64,000 nt of DNA from Clostridium_AD frigoriphilum (GTDB taxonomy: Bacteria; Bacillota; Clostridia; Clostridiales; Clostridiaceae), in NCBI RefSeq assembly GCF_036541405.1, contig NZ_JAZHFS010000004.1, positions 1 through 64,000 of the forward strand, read 5' to 3'. The position numbers were made by a program, and so were the translations under genes. Below are positions 42,566 to 52,047 of this stretch, in pieces. The notes under the pieces are model-generated. The model made no database searches and had not been told where the DNA came from. It saw only the letters and a program-made list of their open reading frames with translations. How positions within the stretch are numbered: position 1 is the first letter of the stretch; each line of letters opens with the position of its first letter.

Positions 42566-43777
42566 CTATAATTTCTTTTGTACAAATTCAGGTTTAAACA
42601 TTACTTCTCCTTTTTGCATAAAAATTATTATTATAAAAATACCTATTACTATTATCCCTTCAAATGTATATAAATGTTTAAAAACATCTCCATAACTTTG
42701 TCCTGATTCACGGTAACTAGCTATCATATTACCCCATATAAAAGAAAGCACGAATCCTCCAGCGTTCCTTACAGCAGTGTATATTGAAAGTTTTTGTGAT
42801 ACTTTTGTGCTAATAACTTTAGTAACACAAATATTCGAGATTGTAAACCCTACCCCTATAGAGAATGCCATTATTCCAAATCCTAATATGGATAAATAAA
42901 TAGATATTTGCAAACTCAATATAATAGTCCCAAAGACAAAAATTAAAAAAATAATATTTCTAGTTGTTCTTAATGATATCTTTTTAAGGATTACTATAGG
43001 CGCAATTGTGCCTATTGCTAATAAAATTTGCTCAATTGAAATCACAAATCCGGTCAAATTAGGTGATGAAATAGCATCCATATAATAAGCCAAATAAACT
43101 TGAATTGATGAAAATATTGTTTGAATAATAAAAATCATAAGCACTAAGCTTATGTATGCTTTATTACTCTCTTTTACTTCTTTATTTTGACTCTCCGTAT
43201 CTGTATCAATCAAAACTACAGGTTTTAATTTAATTATGATAAAAACTCCTACTATAATTGCAAAACAAATTGGAATTATAAGAAATTGTCTAGGATTATT
43301 AATAAAATTTCCAGATATTATTCCAGATATTAAACCACCAAGTGCTGCCCCAAACTCAATAAGACTGAGACCAATCTTTTCACTCCCCAAAGTTTTTAAT
43401 TCAAACTTGTTCATAGATAAAAGTAATGGAAACATAAAGGCCTCTCCAATTCCTTCCACAAACCTTCCTATTACAAAAACATAAAAATGTAAATTACTAA
43501 GTGCAACAATTTCAAGTACTATTCCTGTAATCCACAATATTAAACTTATTAGGAGCAATTTTTTAATCCCTACTCTATTTATAATTTTACTCACGAGTAT
43601 TGCAAATATTATCATTGTTAAAAATGCCACATTGGGTATCCAAGAAATTTGTGAAACACTCACCCCAAATACTTCTTGTATATGTGGAAACATAGGTAAA
43701 AACATTACTACACCAAACACTGTAATAAAAGACATTAGAAAATCCACTATATAGATACTATTTATACAATTTTTCAT
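42566..43777 (-). CDS. MFS transporter, substrate unknown
   Basis: 403 residues and about twelve hydrophobic helices of the drug:proton antiporter-like MFS group. The helix 2-3 loop carries KIINRVGIKKLLLIS and helix 4 GRFVEGIGEAFMFPLLLS. The central loop is charged (DTDTESQNKEVKESNK). AAAAGGAG ribosome site. No neighbour suggests a substrate; multidrug or metabolite export is as likely as uptake. Confidence 0.7.
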   Translation of the reverse strand: MKNCINSIYIVDFLMSFITVFGVVMFLPMFPHIQEVFGVSVSQISWIPNVAFLTMIIFAILVSKIINRVGIKKLLLISLILWITGIVLEIVALSNLHFYVFVIGRFVEGIGEAFMFPLLLSMNKFELKTLGSEKIGLSLIEFGAALGGLISGIISGNFINNPRQFLIIPICFAIIVGVFIIIKLKPVVLIDTDTESQNKEVKESNKAYISLVLMIFIIQTIFSSIQVYLAYYMDAISSPNLTGFVISIEQILLAIGTIAPIVILKKISLRTTRNIIFLIFVFGTIILSLQISIYLSILGFGIMAFSIGVGFTISNICVTKVISTKVSQKLSIYTAVRNAGGFVLSFIWGNMIASYRESGQSYGDVFKHLYTFEGIIVIGIFIIIIFMQKGEVMFKPEFVQKKL

Positions 43778-43843
43778 TGAGTTCTCCTTTTAATTAAAAT
43801 GTGAGTTAAGTATCCCATGATATTTCTAATAATTCTTTTACAT

Positions 43844-43881
43844 ATTAAGCCCTCCAGTAATAAAATACCAGAGGGTCTAAT
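43844..43881. terminator. Hairpin after the nucleoside transporter operon
   Basis: 11-base arms (43844-43854, 43871-43881) with nine matches, lying 25 bases beyond the last permease stop. Confidence 0.5.
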
Positions 43882-43906
43882 TAACTTGTATAAATATGTC
43901 TCGTGA

Positions 43907-44839
43907 TTATTTACCCTTATAATATGGTATACCATCAGCCTTAGGAGCTGTGGAGTTCCCAACAAAAGCGACTAATATAATCAAGGTTAAAACATAAGGT
44001 AACATTGATAGGATTGATGGTGGAATCTGGATTATCGATGTACTTCCACCAAGAATTACAACCAAAGCCTGAGCAAATCCAAAGAGGAGACATGCAGCCA
44101 TTGTACCCTGTGGTTTCCATTTTCCAAAAATAACTGCGGCAAGAGCTATAAAACCTTGCCCCGATATAGTAGATTGTGTAAAACAGTTAACCACAGCCAA
44201 AGTCATTGCAGCTCCTCCAAATCCAGAAAGAATTCCCGATGCAAATACAGACAGGTACTTTACTTTATTTACATTTATTCCAAGAGTATCTGCAGCGGCT
44301 GGATTTTCACCTACTGATCTAATTCGAAGTCCAAAACTTGTCTTATATAACACAAACCACATAATAAAAACAAAAATGAAAACTATAGGTATAGTAAGTC
44401 TCACATTTAATGTTTTTAAAAGTAAGTTTGATGAGTTCGTTGCATAGTCACCAAATAAAGTTGGCATTAGATTCGGAACTGGTTTTGTCATTGTACTTCC
44501 TTCAAATAATTTTCTTCCAAGAAATAGTGCAATTCCTGGTCCAAGGAAGTTAATAGCAACACCTGATATAGTTTGATCTGCCCTAAAGGAAATACAAGCA
44601 ACCGCATGTATTAAAGCAAGCAGTCCTCCTGCTAGTCCTCCAGCCAAAAAACCAAGCCATGGACTCGCCGTGAAATAACCCACCGTCGCTCCTGCAAATG
44701 CTCCAATTGTCATCATTCCCTCAATACCGATATTTACTACACCAGCATTCTCGGATATTACCCCTCCAAGACCAGCGAACATTAACGGTGCAGAATACAT
44801 AAGCGTAATACTTAATGCTAGTAATATACTAGTGCCCAT
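43907..44839 (-). CDS. Nucleoside ABC transporter permease 2 (NupQ-like)
   Basis: 310 residues, about eight to ten helices, BPD_transp_2 family. The coupling-loop pattern RSVGENPAAADTLGINVNKVKYLSV and the opening YSAPLMFAGLGGVISENAGV are those of the second permease of BMP-type purine nucleoside importers. Its start overlaps the end of permease 1 by 11 bases. It ends the four-gene operon. Homologues in Bacillus carry guanosine; actual specificity is not certain. Confidence 0.88.
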   Translation of the reverse strand: MGTSILLALSITLMYSAPLMFAGLGGVISENAGVVNIGIEGMMTIGAFAGATVGYFTASPWLGFLAGGLAGGLLALIHAVACISFRADQTISGVAINFLGPGIALFLGRKLFEGSTMTKPVPNLMPTLFGDYATNSSNLLLKTLNVRLTIPIVFIFVFIMWFVLYKTSFGLRIRSVGENPAAADTLGINVNKVKYLSVFASGILSGFGGAAMTLAVVNCFTQSTISGQGFIALAAVIFGKWKPQGTMAACLLFGFAQALVVILGGSTSIIQIPPSILSMLPYVLTLIILVAFVGNSTAPKADGIPYYKGK

Positions 44840-45959
44840 TTTTCACCCTCCTCTTCTTCATCTTTTCGGATATCATAGTAAACATAGAAGCTACCGCAAC
44901 AAAGAACACAATAACACCAATCATTATATTAACTACCTCTGACGGTGCACCAAGGTTCATCTGTATTGTGCTTCCACCAAACTGAAGCCCCGATAAAAGA
45001 AGTGCCGTAAATATACATCCCACAGGTGAACTATTAGCCATAAGTGCCACAGTTATGCCGTTAAATCCATATCCTGGCGCAGATGCGAGAGTTACTAGTG
45101 CATGAGGAAGAGAACCTGCCATTTGGAGAGCACCTGCAAGTCCTGCAAGCCCACCAGCAATAAACATAGTCATAATAATATTTTTCTTAACGCCAATTCC
45201 AGCAAATTCAGCTGCATCTTTATTAAGTCCTACAGCTCTAACCTGGTATCCAAATGTTGTTTTATACAATACGAACCATATAAGTATTGCAACAGCTATA
45301 GCTATAATAATTCCATAATTTATATCGGTTGCAAGTAATATTGTGGATAGTGTTTGATGACTTGCTAAAAAAGCCTGACCATGTGGTGTTTCTTTCCAAT
45401 TAACAAGTAAATTGGTCCAGGCATTGTGATTAATAGCAACAGAATATTGTGTATTTTTTATTCCGATTCCTGGTACTGATATTAGATAGTTATTAAAGTA
45501 TAAGGCTATCCAGTTTAGCATAATTGTTGTTATAACTTCATGAATACCAAACTTTGCTTTAAGCAGTCCAGCAAAGGCTCCATACAACCCAGCAGCAAGA
45601 ATAGCGACAAGCATTATTACGATTATATTTATACCTGGTGGCAAGTTGAGTTTGCTACCAATTATAACAGCTGCCATTGCTCCCACAAGGTATTGACCCT
45701 CAGCTCCGATATTGAAAAGTCCTGTCTTAAATGCAAAAGCAACACTAAGACCGGTTAGAATATTTGGCATTGTCAAAATCATAACCTGAACTATATTGAG
45801 TGGACTTGAGAAAATACTCGTAACCATCATAGAATAACAATCAAATGGATTATAACCAGCAAAGGCGAGTACAATTGCTCCCACTATAAACCCAAGTATT
45901 ATAGCAAGAATTATTTTGGTGACCGCCTTATTTAGCAATTGAGCAATTTTATATTTCAT
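44829..45959 (-). CDS. Nucleoside ABC transporter permease 1 (NupP-like)
   Basis: 376 residues with about ten helices, BPD_transp_2 family. Conserved segments: FKTGLFNIGAEGQYLVGAM, VITTIMLNWIALYFNNYL, and the coupling helix YQVRAVGLNKDAAEFAGIG. It pairs with permease 2 to form the channel. It overlaps the ATPase gene upstream by 11 bases and permease 2 downstream, so the three are translated together. Confidence 0.88.
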   Translation of the reverse strand: MKYKIAQLLNKAVTKIILAIILGFIVGAIVLAFAGYNPFDCYSMMVTSIFSSPLNIVQVMILTMPNILTGLSVAFAFKTGLFNIGAEGQYLVGAMAAVIIGSKLNLPPGINIIVIMLVAILAAGLYGAFAGLLKAKFGIHEVITTIMLNWIALYFNNYLISVPGIGIKNTQYSVAINHNAWTNLLVNWKETPHGQAFLASHQTLSTILLATDINYGIIIAIAVAILIWFVLYKTTFGYQVRAVGLNKDAAEFAGIGVKKNIIMTMFIAGGLAGLAGALQMAGSLPHALVTLASAPGYGFNGITVALMANSSPVGCIFTALLLSGLQFGGSTIQMNLGAPSEVVNIMIGVIVFFVAVASMFTMISEKMKKRRVKNGH

Positions 45960-47484
45960 TTTTCTTTTCCCCTCCTGCCATTAGAAGACCAATCAGCTTT
46001 TCGTCGACTTCACCTTGTAAAAATTCGGCTACTATCTGTCCATCATATAAAACACAAATTCTGTCAGCAACATTTATAATTTCATCAAGTTCAAAGGAAA
46101 TAAGCAAAATTGAATGCCCACTATCACGATGTTTCACAAGCGTACTATGTACAAACTCTATAGCTCCTACATCAAGTCCCCTTGTTGGTTGAAATGCAAT
46201 AAGAAGCAAAGGGTCATTAGAAAGTTCCCTTGCAATTACTACCTTTTGCTGATTACCACCAGACAATGCACTCACAGGTTTTGATGCACAATCTTCTGGT
46301 CTAATATCATACTTCTTAATAGAATCCTCGGTGAATTTATTTATTGCTTTATTATTTAAAATAAAGTGCTTTGAGAATTTAGACTTATTATATTTTTCAG
46401 TTATAAAATTATACTTCACCGGGAAATCAAGAATGAGCCCCCTCTTTTGTCTATCTTCATGTATGGTACAAATTCCGTGTTCAATGACATTATGTGGCGA
46501 TGTATTTTGCAGTTCTATTCCATTTATAGAAATTTTTCCAGATTTCACTTTTTTAAGGCAAGTTATTGCTTCAACAAGCTCCTTTTGGCCATTACCATCA
46601 ATGCCAGCAATACCAACTATTTCTCCTTTTCTAACTTCAAGAGAGAAATTTTTTACTCTTTCTATTTTTCTGCTATCTTCAACAATAAGATTATCTATTG
46701 TAAATACAACATCTTCAGGTTTAGCTTTTGTCTTTTTAACTTTTAAATTAACGTCCCTTCCCACCATCATGGAAGCGAGCTCCTGCTCAGTAGTATTTTT
46801 TACATCAACCGTATCTATATATTTCCCACGGCGAATGATCGTACAATACTGTGAGGATTTTCTTATTTCCTTTAGTTTATGAGTTATAATAATTATTGTT
46901 TTACCATCCTCGGTAAGATTATGCATGATCTTAATAAGCTCTTCTATTTCCTGAGGTGTTAAAACCGCAGTAGGCTCATCAAGAATAAGAATTTCTACGC
47001 CTCTATATAGCGCCTTTAAAATCTCAACCCTTTGCTGCATTCCCACAGATATATCCTCTATTTTCGCATCAGGATCAACATCAAGTCCATATATTTCGGA
47101 TAATTTTTTAACCTCATTACGTGCTTTAGCAATATCCAAAATGCAGCCGGCCTTAACTACTTCTTTCCCAAGAATAATGTTCTCAATTACTGTAAACTTC
47201 CCCACAAGCTTAAAATGCTGGTGGACCATTCCAATTTTATGTTCTATTGCAACGTTTGGATTTTTCATTTCCACACTCTCGCCACTTATAAGTATTTGTC
47301 CACTATCGGGTGTATAAAGTCCATAAAGGATATTCATAAGAGTTGTCTTTCCAGCCCCATTTTCACCCAAAAGTGCATGTATACTTCCTTTAGTAATCTT
47401 AAGATCTATCGAGGAAAGCGCACAAAAATCATCAAAATATTTATAAATAGACTTCATTTCCACAGCATATTGTTGATCTTCCAT
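45949..47484 (-). CDS. Nucleoside ABC transporter ATPase (NupO-like), two ATPase domains
   Basis: 511 residues with two nucleotide-binding domains. Domain 1 has Walker A GENGAGKTTL (about 37-46), signature ISVGMQQRVEIL and Walker B LILDEPTA. Domain 2 has a degenerate P-loop (GIDGNGQKELVEA), signature LSGGNQQKVVIA and a changed Walker B (LLIAFQPTRGLD), where the usual glutamate is replaced by glutamine, as is typical for this family. It powers the two permeases. Follows the binding-protein gene after an intercistronic hairpin. Confidence 0.92.
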   Translation of the reverse strand: MEDQQYAVEMKSIYKYFDDFCALSSIDLKITKGSIHALLGENGAGKTTLMNILYGLYTPDSGQILISGESVEMKNPNVAIEHKIGMVHQHFKLVGKFTVIENIILGKEVVKAGCILDIAKARNEVKKLSEIYGLDVDPDAKIEDISVGMQQRVEILKALYRGVEILILDEPTAVLTPQEIEELIKIMHNLTEDGKTIIIITHKLKEIRKSSQYCTIIRRGKYIDTVDVKNTTEQELASMMVGRDVNLKVKKTKAKPEDVVFTIDNLIVEDSRKIERVKNFSLEVRKGEIVGIAGIDGNGQKELVEAITCLKKVKSGKISINGIELQNTSPHNVIEHGICTIHEDRQKRGLILDFPVKYNFITEKYNKSKFSKHFILNNKAINKFTEDSIKKYDIRPEDCASKPVSALSGGNQQKVVIARELSNDPLLLIAFQPTRGLDVGAIEFVHSTLVKHRDSGHSILLISFELDEIINVADRICVLYDGQIVAEFLQGEVDEKLIGLLMAGGEKKNEI

Positions 47485-47514
47485 GGTTTATTCTCCTTTT
47501 TTTATATCTTATAT

Positions 47515-47556
47515 TAAATACACTAAATCATGAGTTTTCACAATTTAGTGTATTTA
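47515..47556 (-). terminator. Intercistronic hairpin after the binding-protein gene
   Basis: 14-bp exact arms (47515-47528, 47543-47556) with a 14-base loop, between the binding-protein stop and the ATPase ribosome site. It may reduce read-through or protect the binding-protein mRNA. Confidence 0.65.
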
Positions 47557-47595
47557 ATTAAATCTATTCATTCTTTTTATGTTACTATTTAATAA

Positions 47596-48666
47596 TTATT
47601 TTAATGTACTACTATAAGTAGCAAAGGTAGCTTTATCGTAAGGAGGAACAATTTTACCACTCACAACATCTGCAGAAACTTTCTTTGTTTTGTCAAGAAC
47701 ATCCTGTCCACACATTTTTATAGCTTGTGCTGTATATGGAACTCCAACCCCGTTATCCTTAAGACCATAACTAAGTGTCTTTCCCCCAACATTTACTCCA
47801 TCTTTAACTTGCTTTGAAAGTGCTTCTGTCACGTTACTAACATTTTTTAATGATGAAGTAAGCATATTGTTTGGTGCAAGATATGCTTGATCCATATCAA
47901 CGCCTATACAAAGCTTATTTTCACTCTTTGCCTCAGCGACCATACCCTGTCCAACATTTCCTGCAGCGGTAAATATAATATCTGCGCCTTTTGAATACAT
48001 ATTTTGAGAAATTGCCTTGCCAAGAGCTGAATCACTAAAGGAATTTGCATATTGTACATTAACAGTGATAGTTTTTTTAAGTTCTTTTGCACCATATGCA
48101 ACGCCAGCTCTAAAACCATAATCAAATTGATCAATTACATTTCCCGTGATTCCACCAATAAATCCAACTTTGTTAGTTTTAGTCTTAAGTGCTGCAATAT
48201 ATCCAACAAGAAAAGATGATTCTTGTGCTTTAAATATAACACCAGTAACATTACTCTGATGTGGTGTCATTGCATCATCAATAACTGCAAATTTTACATT
48301 GGGATAAGCTTTTGCAGAAGCTTTTACTGCATCCTCCATTAAATAACCAATTCCCCACACAAGATCATACTTATTGCTAGCAAACTGGTTCAAATTAGAC
48401 GGATAATTCGAGCTCTGGACTGATTCTAAATACTTAACTTGAGCACCTGGATTGTTTTTAGCAAATGACTGAAGTCCCTTCCATGATCCTTGATTAAAAG
48501 ATTGATCATTAACGCCTCCTGTATCTGTAACCATTCCGTCTTTAAATGCCGCTTTTGTAGTTGTAGCTGGTTTGGTAGCAGATTTGTCTGAGCTTGAACA
48601 CCCCGCAAATACCATAGCAATAACTGACATAGACATAACTAAACTAACTAATTTTTTACATTTCAT
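47596..48666 (-). CDS. BMP-family nucleoside-binding lipoprotein (NupN-like)
   Basis: 356 residues. Lipoprotein signal with C23 in MVFAGCSSS, then the BMP/PnrA-like periplasmic-binding fold: DTGGVNDQSFNQGSWKGLQ, VGYIAALKTKTNKVGFIGG, FDYGFRAGVAYGAKE and AAGNVGQGM. These proteins bind purine nucleosides outside the membrane. First gene of the operon binding protein-ATPase-permease-permease. Confidence 0.92.
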   Translation of the reverse strand: MKCKKLVSLVMSMSVIAMVFAGCSSSDKSATKPATTTKAAFKDGMVTDTGGVNDQSFNQGSWKGLQSFAKNNPGAQVKYLESVQSSNYPSNLNQFASNKYDLVWGIGYLMEDAVKASAKAYPNVKFAVIDDAMTPHQSNVTGVIFKAQESSFLVGYIAALKTKTNKVGFIGGITGNVIDQFDYGFRAGVAYGAKELKKTITVNVQYANSFSDSALGKAISQNMYSKGADIIFTAAGNVGQGMVAEAKSENKLCIGVDMDQAYLAPNNMLTSSLKNVSNVTEALSKQVKDGVNVGGKTLSYGLKDNGVGVPYTAQAIKMCGQDVLDKTKKVSADVVSGKIVPPYDKATFATYSSTLK

Positions 48667-48796
48667 AAATATCCCCCTCTAATAATATATTTCAATCTGA
48701 CAAATTTAGAACTATTACAATTATATAACTATTATTGCTTTTTTGTACAGTAAAATTAGCAATTATAATAATATTTTTATGTAGAATTATCTTCTA

Positions 48797-50878
48797 CTAT
48801 AATCTAAAATTACTCATTAAACTTTGAAGTTCCACGGCCATTTGCGTTAAATTCTCAGCAGCATTAGCCACTTCTTTCATTAGTGCTGTCTGTTCCTCTG
48901 ATGCTGCTACTACATTTTCAGCATTTTCTGAAGACTCAGTAGAAATCTTAGCCACATTCTCAATAGCTCCTAACATATTCTGCGATCCTGCACCTATTTC
49001 TTCTGTTACTGCAGACACATCTTGCATTTGAGAAGCTATATAATTTATATCCTCTAATATCGCTCCAAAAGACTTGCCTGCCTGGTTCACCATACTTATG
49101 CCATCCTTAACTGCAATTGTACCGTTATCCATAGCTTTAACAGCATTTACTATTTCCTTTTGGATCTCATTTATTAAGTTTGATATATTCCCAGCCGCTG
49201 ATGCAGATTGCTCTGCCAATTTTCTAACTTCATCAGCTACTACCGCAAACCCCCTGCCCTGTTCACCAGCTCTTGCTGCTTCAATTGCTGCATTTAGTGC
49301 TAATAAATTTGTCTGACCAGCAATGGAAGTTATTAATGTTACTATACTTCCGATCTCTTTTGATTTATCTCCAAGTATTGACACGGCCTTTGAAGACATC
49401 GCAACTTTGTCGCTAATATTATTCATTTGCTTTATAGCTGAATATACTATGTCATTACCTTTTTCTGCTCTCTTAAATGACTCTAAAGAAATATTTGTCA
49501 CTGCTTGTATATTGTTTGATATCTGTTCCATACCTGTAAATATTTCTTCTGCAATTTTTGTTGTATCATTAGTTATAGTAACCTGCTCCACACTACCAAG
49601 GGCTACATGTTGAATAGCTAGCGAAACCTGCTGTGCTGATTGTTGTGTTTGATCAGAACTTGCTGTAAGTTCCTCTGATGTTGCTACTACTTGCTCTAAA
49701 CTTTCAGTAACTTTTTTAACTATTTCTCTTAAATTATTGGTCATTCTATTTAAATTGTTTCCCATTGATCCTAGTTCATTCTCAGTTCTAACATTTAATA
49801 TCTGGGTCAAATCACCCTCTGCAATTGCATGTGAAAGGTCATTTACTTCTTTAATATTCTTAGTAAGATATCTACTAAATCCATTAACCGCAAATACCAC
49901 TAATACACAAGTAATTAGAATAAGTATAATTATATTAAACAATAGTTTATTAATTGGAGAATAAAGTTCCTTTTGTGGAATTGATAACACTAAACTCCAT
50001 CCGAGCTCTGGTATCTGTTTGTAATATACAAAATTTTTACCATTATCATCTTCATAATAAGATACGCCCTCTTTATTTTGTAAAATATCCTTTCCGAGTT
50101 TCGCTATGCTTGTATTTTTATCTTCCGTGATTTTACCTTTCATTGTTACTTCTCTAGCAATACCTGACAAATATGTTCCATCTTTTCCGAGTAACATTGC
50201 TTTTCCTGTCTGACCTACTTTAATGTTTTTAATGTTTTCTTGTATCGTGTTTAAGCTCATGTCAGCAGTTACTACACCTAGAAAATTTTCATTGTCATAT
50301 ATTGGTGCAGTAGTTGTTAGCATAGTCATTTTTAAATTATCATCGTAGTAAGGTTCCTTCCAAGCAATATTTTTTTCTGTATTTTTACCTATAATATACC
50401 AAGGTTGCGTGGGGTAATTATACTGCTGAGTAGCATAATCCTCAGTAACCTTTGACGTTCCTGTTTCTTTGTATGCATAAGGTCCAAAATATTTTATATC
50501 TTTCTTGTATTTATATGGCTCAAACCAAACCCCCACTCCCAATGTATCTTTATTAGTAGAGAGCACTTCCTTCTGAGTTCCTATAATTGTTGACTTGCTT
50601 AATTCCAATCTACTAGTTCCAATAACTTTAGCTAAATCAACTGCTATTTGACTATGCTTTTGCATATCTTTATCTATTAGATTAATGTTTTCTTGCAATT
50701 GATGTTCCATTCTATTTTGAATTTCTGTAGTTATGAGTTTTTTAGAAGTATAAATCGAAAAAACACCAATAATTGCTAATGATATTAAAACTACGGGTAA
50801 AATAGAAATAAGTATTAGGGTCTTAATGCTTTTAACCTTTGTAAAATTTATATTTTTTTTCATTGCAAATTTTGTCAT
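48797..50878 (-). CDS. Methyl-accepting chemotaxis protein with dCache sensor
   Basis: 693 residues. Helix 1 (about 20-42), an extracellular dCache sensor (about 45-310, with WFEPYKYKKD and QPWYIIGKNTEKN), helix 2 (about 313-335), HAMP domain, and a cytoplasmic signalling coiled coil. The hairpin tip is SIAGQTNLLALNAAIEAARA followed by GRGFAVVADEVRKLAEQS. Acts as a chemoreceptor with CheA/CheW; ligand unknown, though dCache domains often bind amino acids or nucleobase compounds and the nucleoside transporter is next door. Strong AAGGGGTGAGG ribosome site. Confidence 0.93.
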   Translation of the reverse strand: MTKFAMKKNINFTKVKSIKTLILISILPVVLISLAIIGVFSIYTSKKLITTEIQNRMEHQLQENINLIDKDMQKHSQIAVDLAKVIGTSRLELSKSTIIGTQKEVLSTNKDTLGVGVWFEPYKYKKDIKYFGPYAYKETGTSKVTEDYATQQYNYPTQPWYIIGKNTEKNIAWKEPYYDDNLKMTMLTTTAPIYDNENFLGVVTADMSLNTIQENIKNIKVGQTGKAMLLGKDGTYLSGIAREVTMKGKITEDKNTSIAKLGKDILQNKEGVSYYEDDNGKNFVYYKQIPELGWSLVLSIPQKELYSPINKLLFNIIILILITCVLVVFAVNGFSRYLTKNIKEVNDLSHAIAEGDLTQILNVRTENELGSMGNNLNRMTNNLREIVKKVTESLEQVVATSEELTASSDQTQQSAQQVSLAIQHVALGSVEQVTITNDTTKIAEEIFTGMEQISNNIQAVTNISLESFKRAEKGNDIVYSAIKQMNNISDKVAMSSKAVSILGDKSKEIGSIVTLITSIAGQTNLLALNAAIEAARAGEQGRGFAVVADEVRKLAEQSASAAGNISNLINEIQKEIVNAVKAMDNGTIAVKDGISMVNQAGKSFGAILEDINYIASQMQDVSAVTEEIGAGSQNMLGAIENVAKISTESSENAENVVAASEEQTALMKEVANAAENLTQMAVELQSLMSNFRL

Positions 50879-51043
50879 GCCCTCACCCCTTGCATTCTTT
50901 TGAATTATTTTGTTATCTATATTATCGTTTAAGCTTATCTTATCTTTATATTAGTTTTAGAAAAGCTTTAATACGATTCGTTTTATTTTGAAATTCAGCA
51001 TTGTTTTAATTAATTCCATTGTGATTAATTAAAATATATAAAA

Positions 51044-51073
51044 ATAACCACTAAATTTTAAGTTTTAGTAGTT
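51044..51073 (-). terminator. Imperfect hairpin after the unknown gene at 51.1 kb
   Basis: AACCACTAAA pairs with TTTAGTAGTTGTT with slight mismatch; 20 bases beyond the minus-strand stop. Modest evidence. Confidence 0.45.
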
Positions 51074-51092
51074 GTTTTCTTGCAATAGTTCT

Positions 51093-51734
51093 TTAATTTT
51101 TCATTTTATTAATTTCGTCTAACATTAGTATATTTAATTTATTTATTTCTTTTCTTTTTTCCAATTGTTCTTTAATTACTTTCTTTCTATATTCTAATTC
51201 AATTTGCTTAGTTTTAAGTTCTATTGAATTACAAAATTCATATATTTTTCTAAACTGTATTTTGGTTTGATCAAATTCTTCATCGAAATTAACTAAATCT
51301 TTGTTTTTATAAATCATCTTTAAAGACTCTAATTGATATCTTATTATTGTAGAAAATTGTATAAGGAGTTCATCTGCTTTTACTTTATAAAGATATAATA
51401 ATAATTCTATGTAAATTCTATGAAGAGTACCCTTATCAAAAATATCTAAATCCACTCTACTATAACTTAATTTTTTTTTAGGCTTTAAGTTAAATAGTTT
51501 TCTTAAACAGTTGTTATAACCTTTTGTTATCCAAACCCCATATACTGGGTAACTGGTCTCTATATGCTTAAAGAATATATTTATTTCATCATTACTTACA
51601 AATAGTTTTATATCTTTATCTATGCTAGTTAATCTGATTTTATTTATCACTGTAAAAACTTCTCCATAACTTAAAAATAACTTTCCTTCTGTAGCCCCTC
51701 GTATATTTCCTATGCACATCCACATATCTGGCAT
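51093..51734 (-). CDS. Unknown protein with C-terminal coiled coil
   Basis: 213 residues, no signal peptide or membrane segment. The first 70 residues are mixed alpha/beta; the last 60 are strongly charged and helical with heptad-like spacing (KQIELEYRKKVIKEQLEKRK), probably a coiled coil. No motif or family recognised. The ribosome site (GGGG, 11 bases) is weak. It sits alone between the chemoreceptor and the DUF362 gene. Confidence 0.55.
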   Translation of the reverse strand: MPDMWMCIGNIRGATEGKLFLSYGEVFTVINKIRLTSIDKDIKLFVSNDEINIFFKHIETSYPVYGVWITKGYNNCLRKLFNLKPKKKLSYSRVDLDIFDKGTLHRIYIELLLYLYKVKADELLIQFSTIIRYQLESLKMIYKNKDLVNFDEEFDQTKIQFRKIYEFCNSIELKTKQIELEYRKKVIKEQLEKRKEINKLNILMLDEINKMKN

Positions 51735-51872
51735 TGATTAATCAACCCCTAAGTTTGTATTAGTTAATTATATTGTCTTCTATCCTATAACTTTTAATTA
51801 TATCCAATAACTAAAATTAATAACTAAAAATTGTAAATATGATTTATCTTACTTACATAATTTATAAACAAA

Positions 51873-51920
51873 AAAAGCACGCACCTTTTGTATAGTATCT
51901 ATCATAAAGGTGCATGTTTT
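51873..51920. terminator. Orphan terminator-like hairpin
   Basis: About 15-base arms (AAAGCACGCACCTTT near 51874-51888 and AAAGGTGCATGTTTT at 51906-51920) with T tracts on both strands. It lies between divergent genes, so no known transcript ends here. A small RNA or leader is possible. Confidence 0.5.
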
Positions 51921-52047
51921 CTTTTTGGGTAATATCATATATAATAAAGGTTAATAAGTAAGCATACTAGTAAAAACAAATCAATTAAAATACTAAAGCT
52001 ATTCTTATTTAAGAATAAAAAGATATGAACCTTGGAGGTTATTAAAC

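Noticed and set aside
48667..48796. Purine riboswitch before the nucleoside transporter operon
   Set aside because: The conserved loop and junction words of purine riboswitches are absent and the gap to the next gene is only 130 bases.
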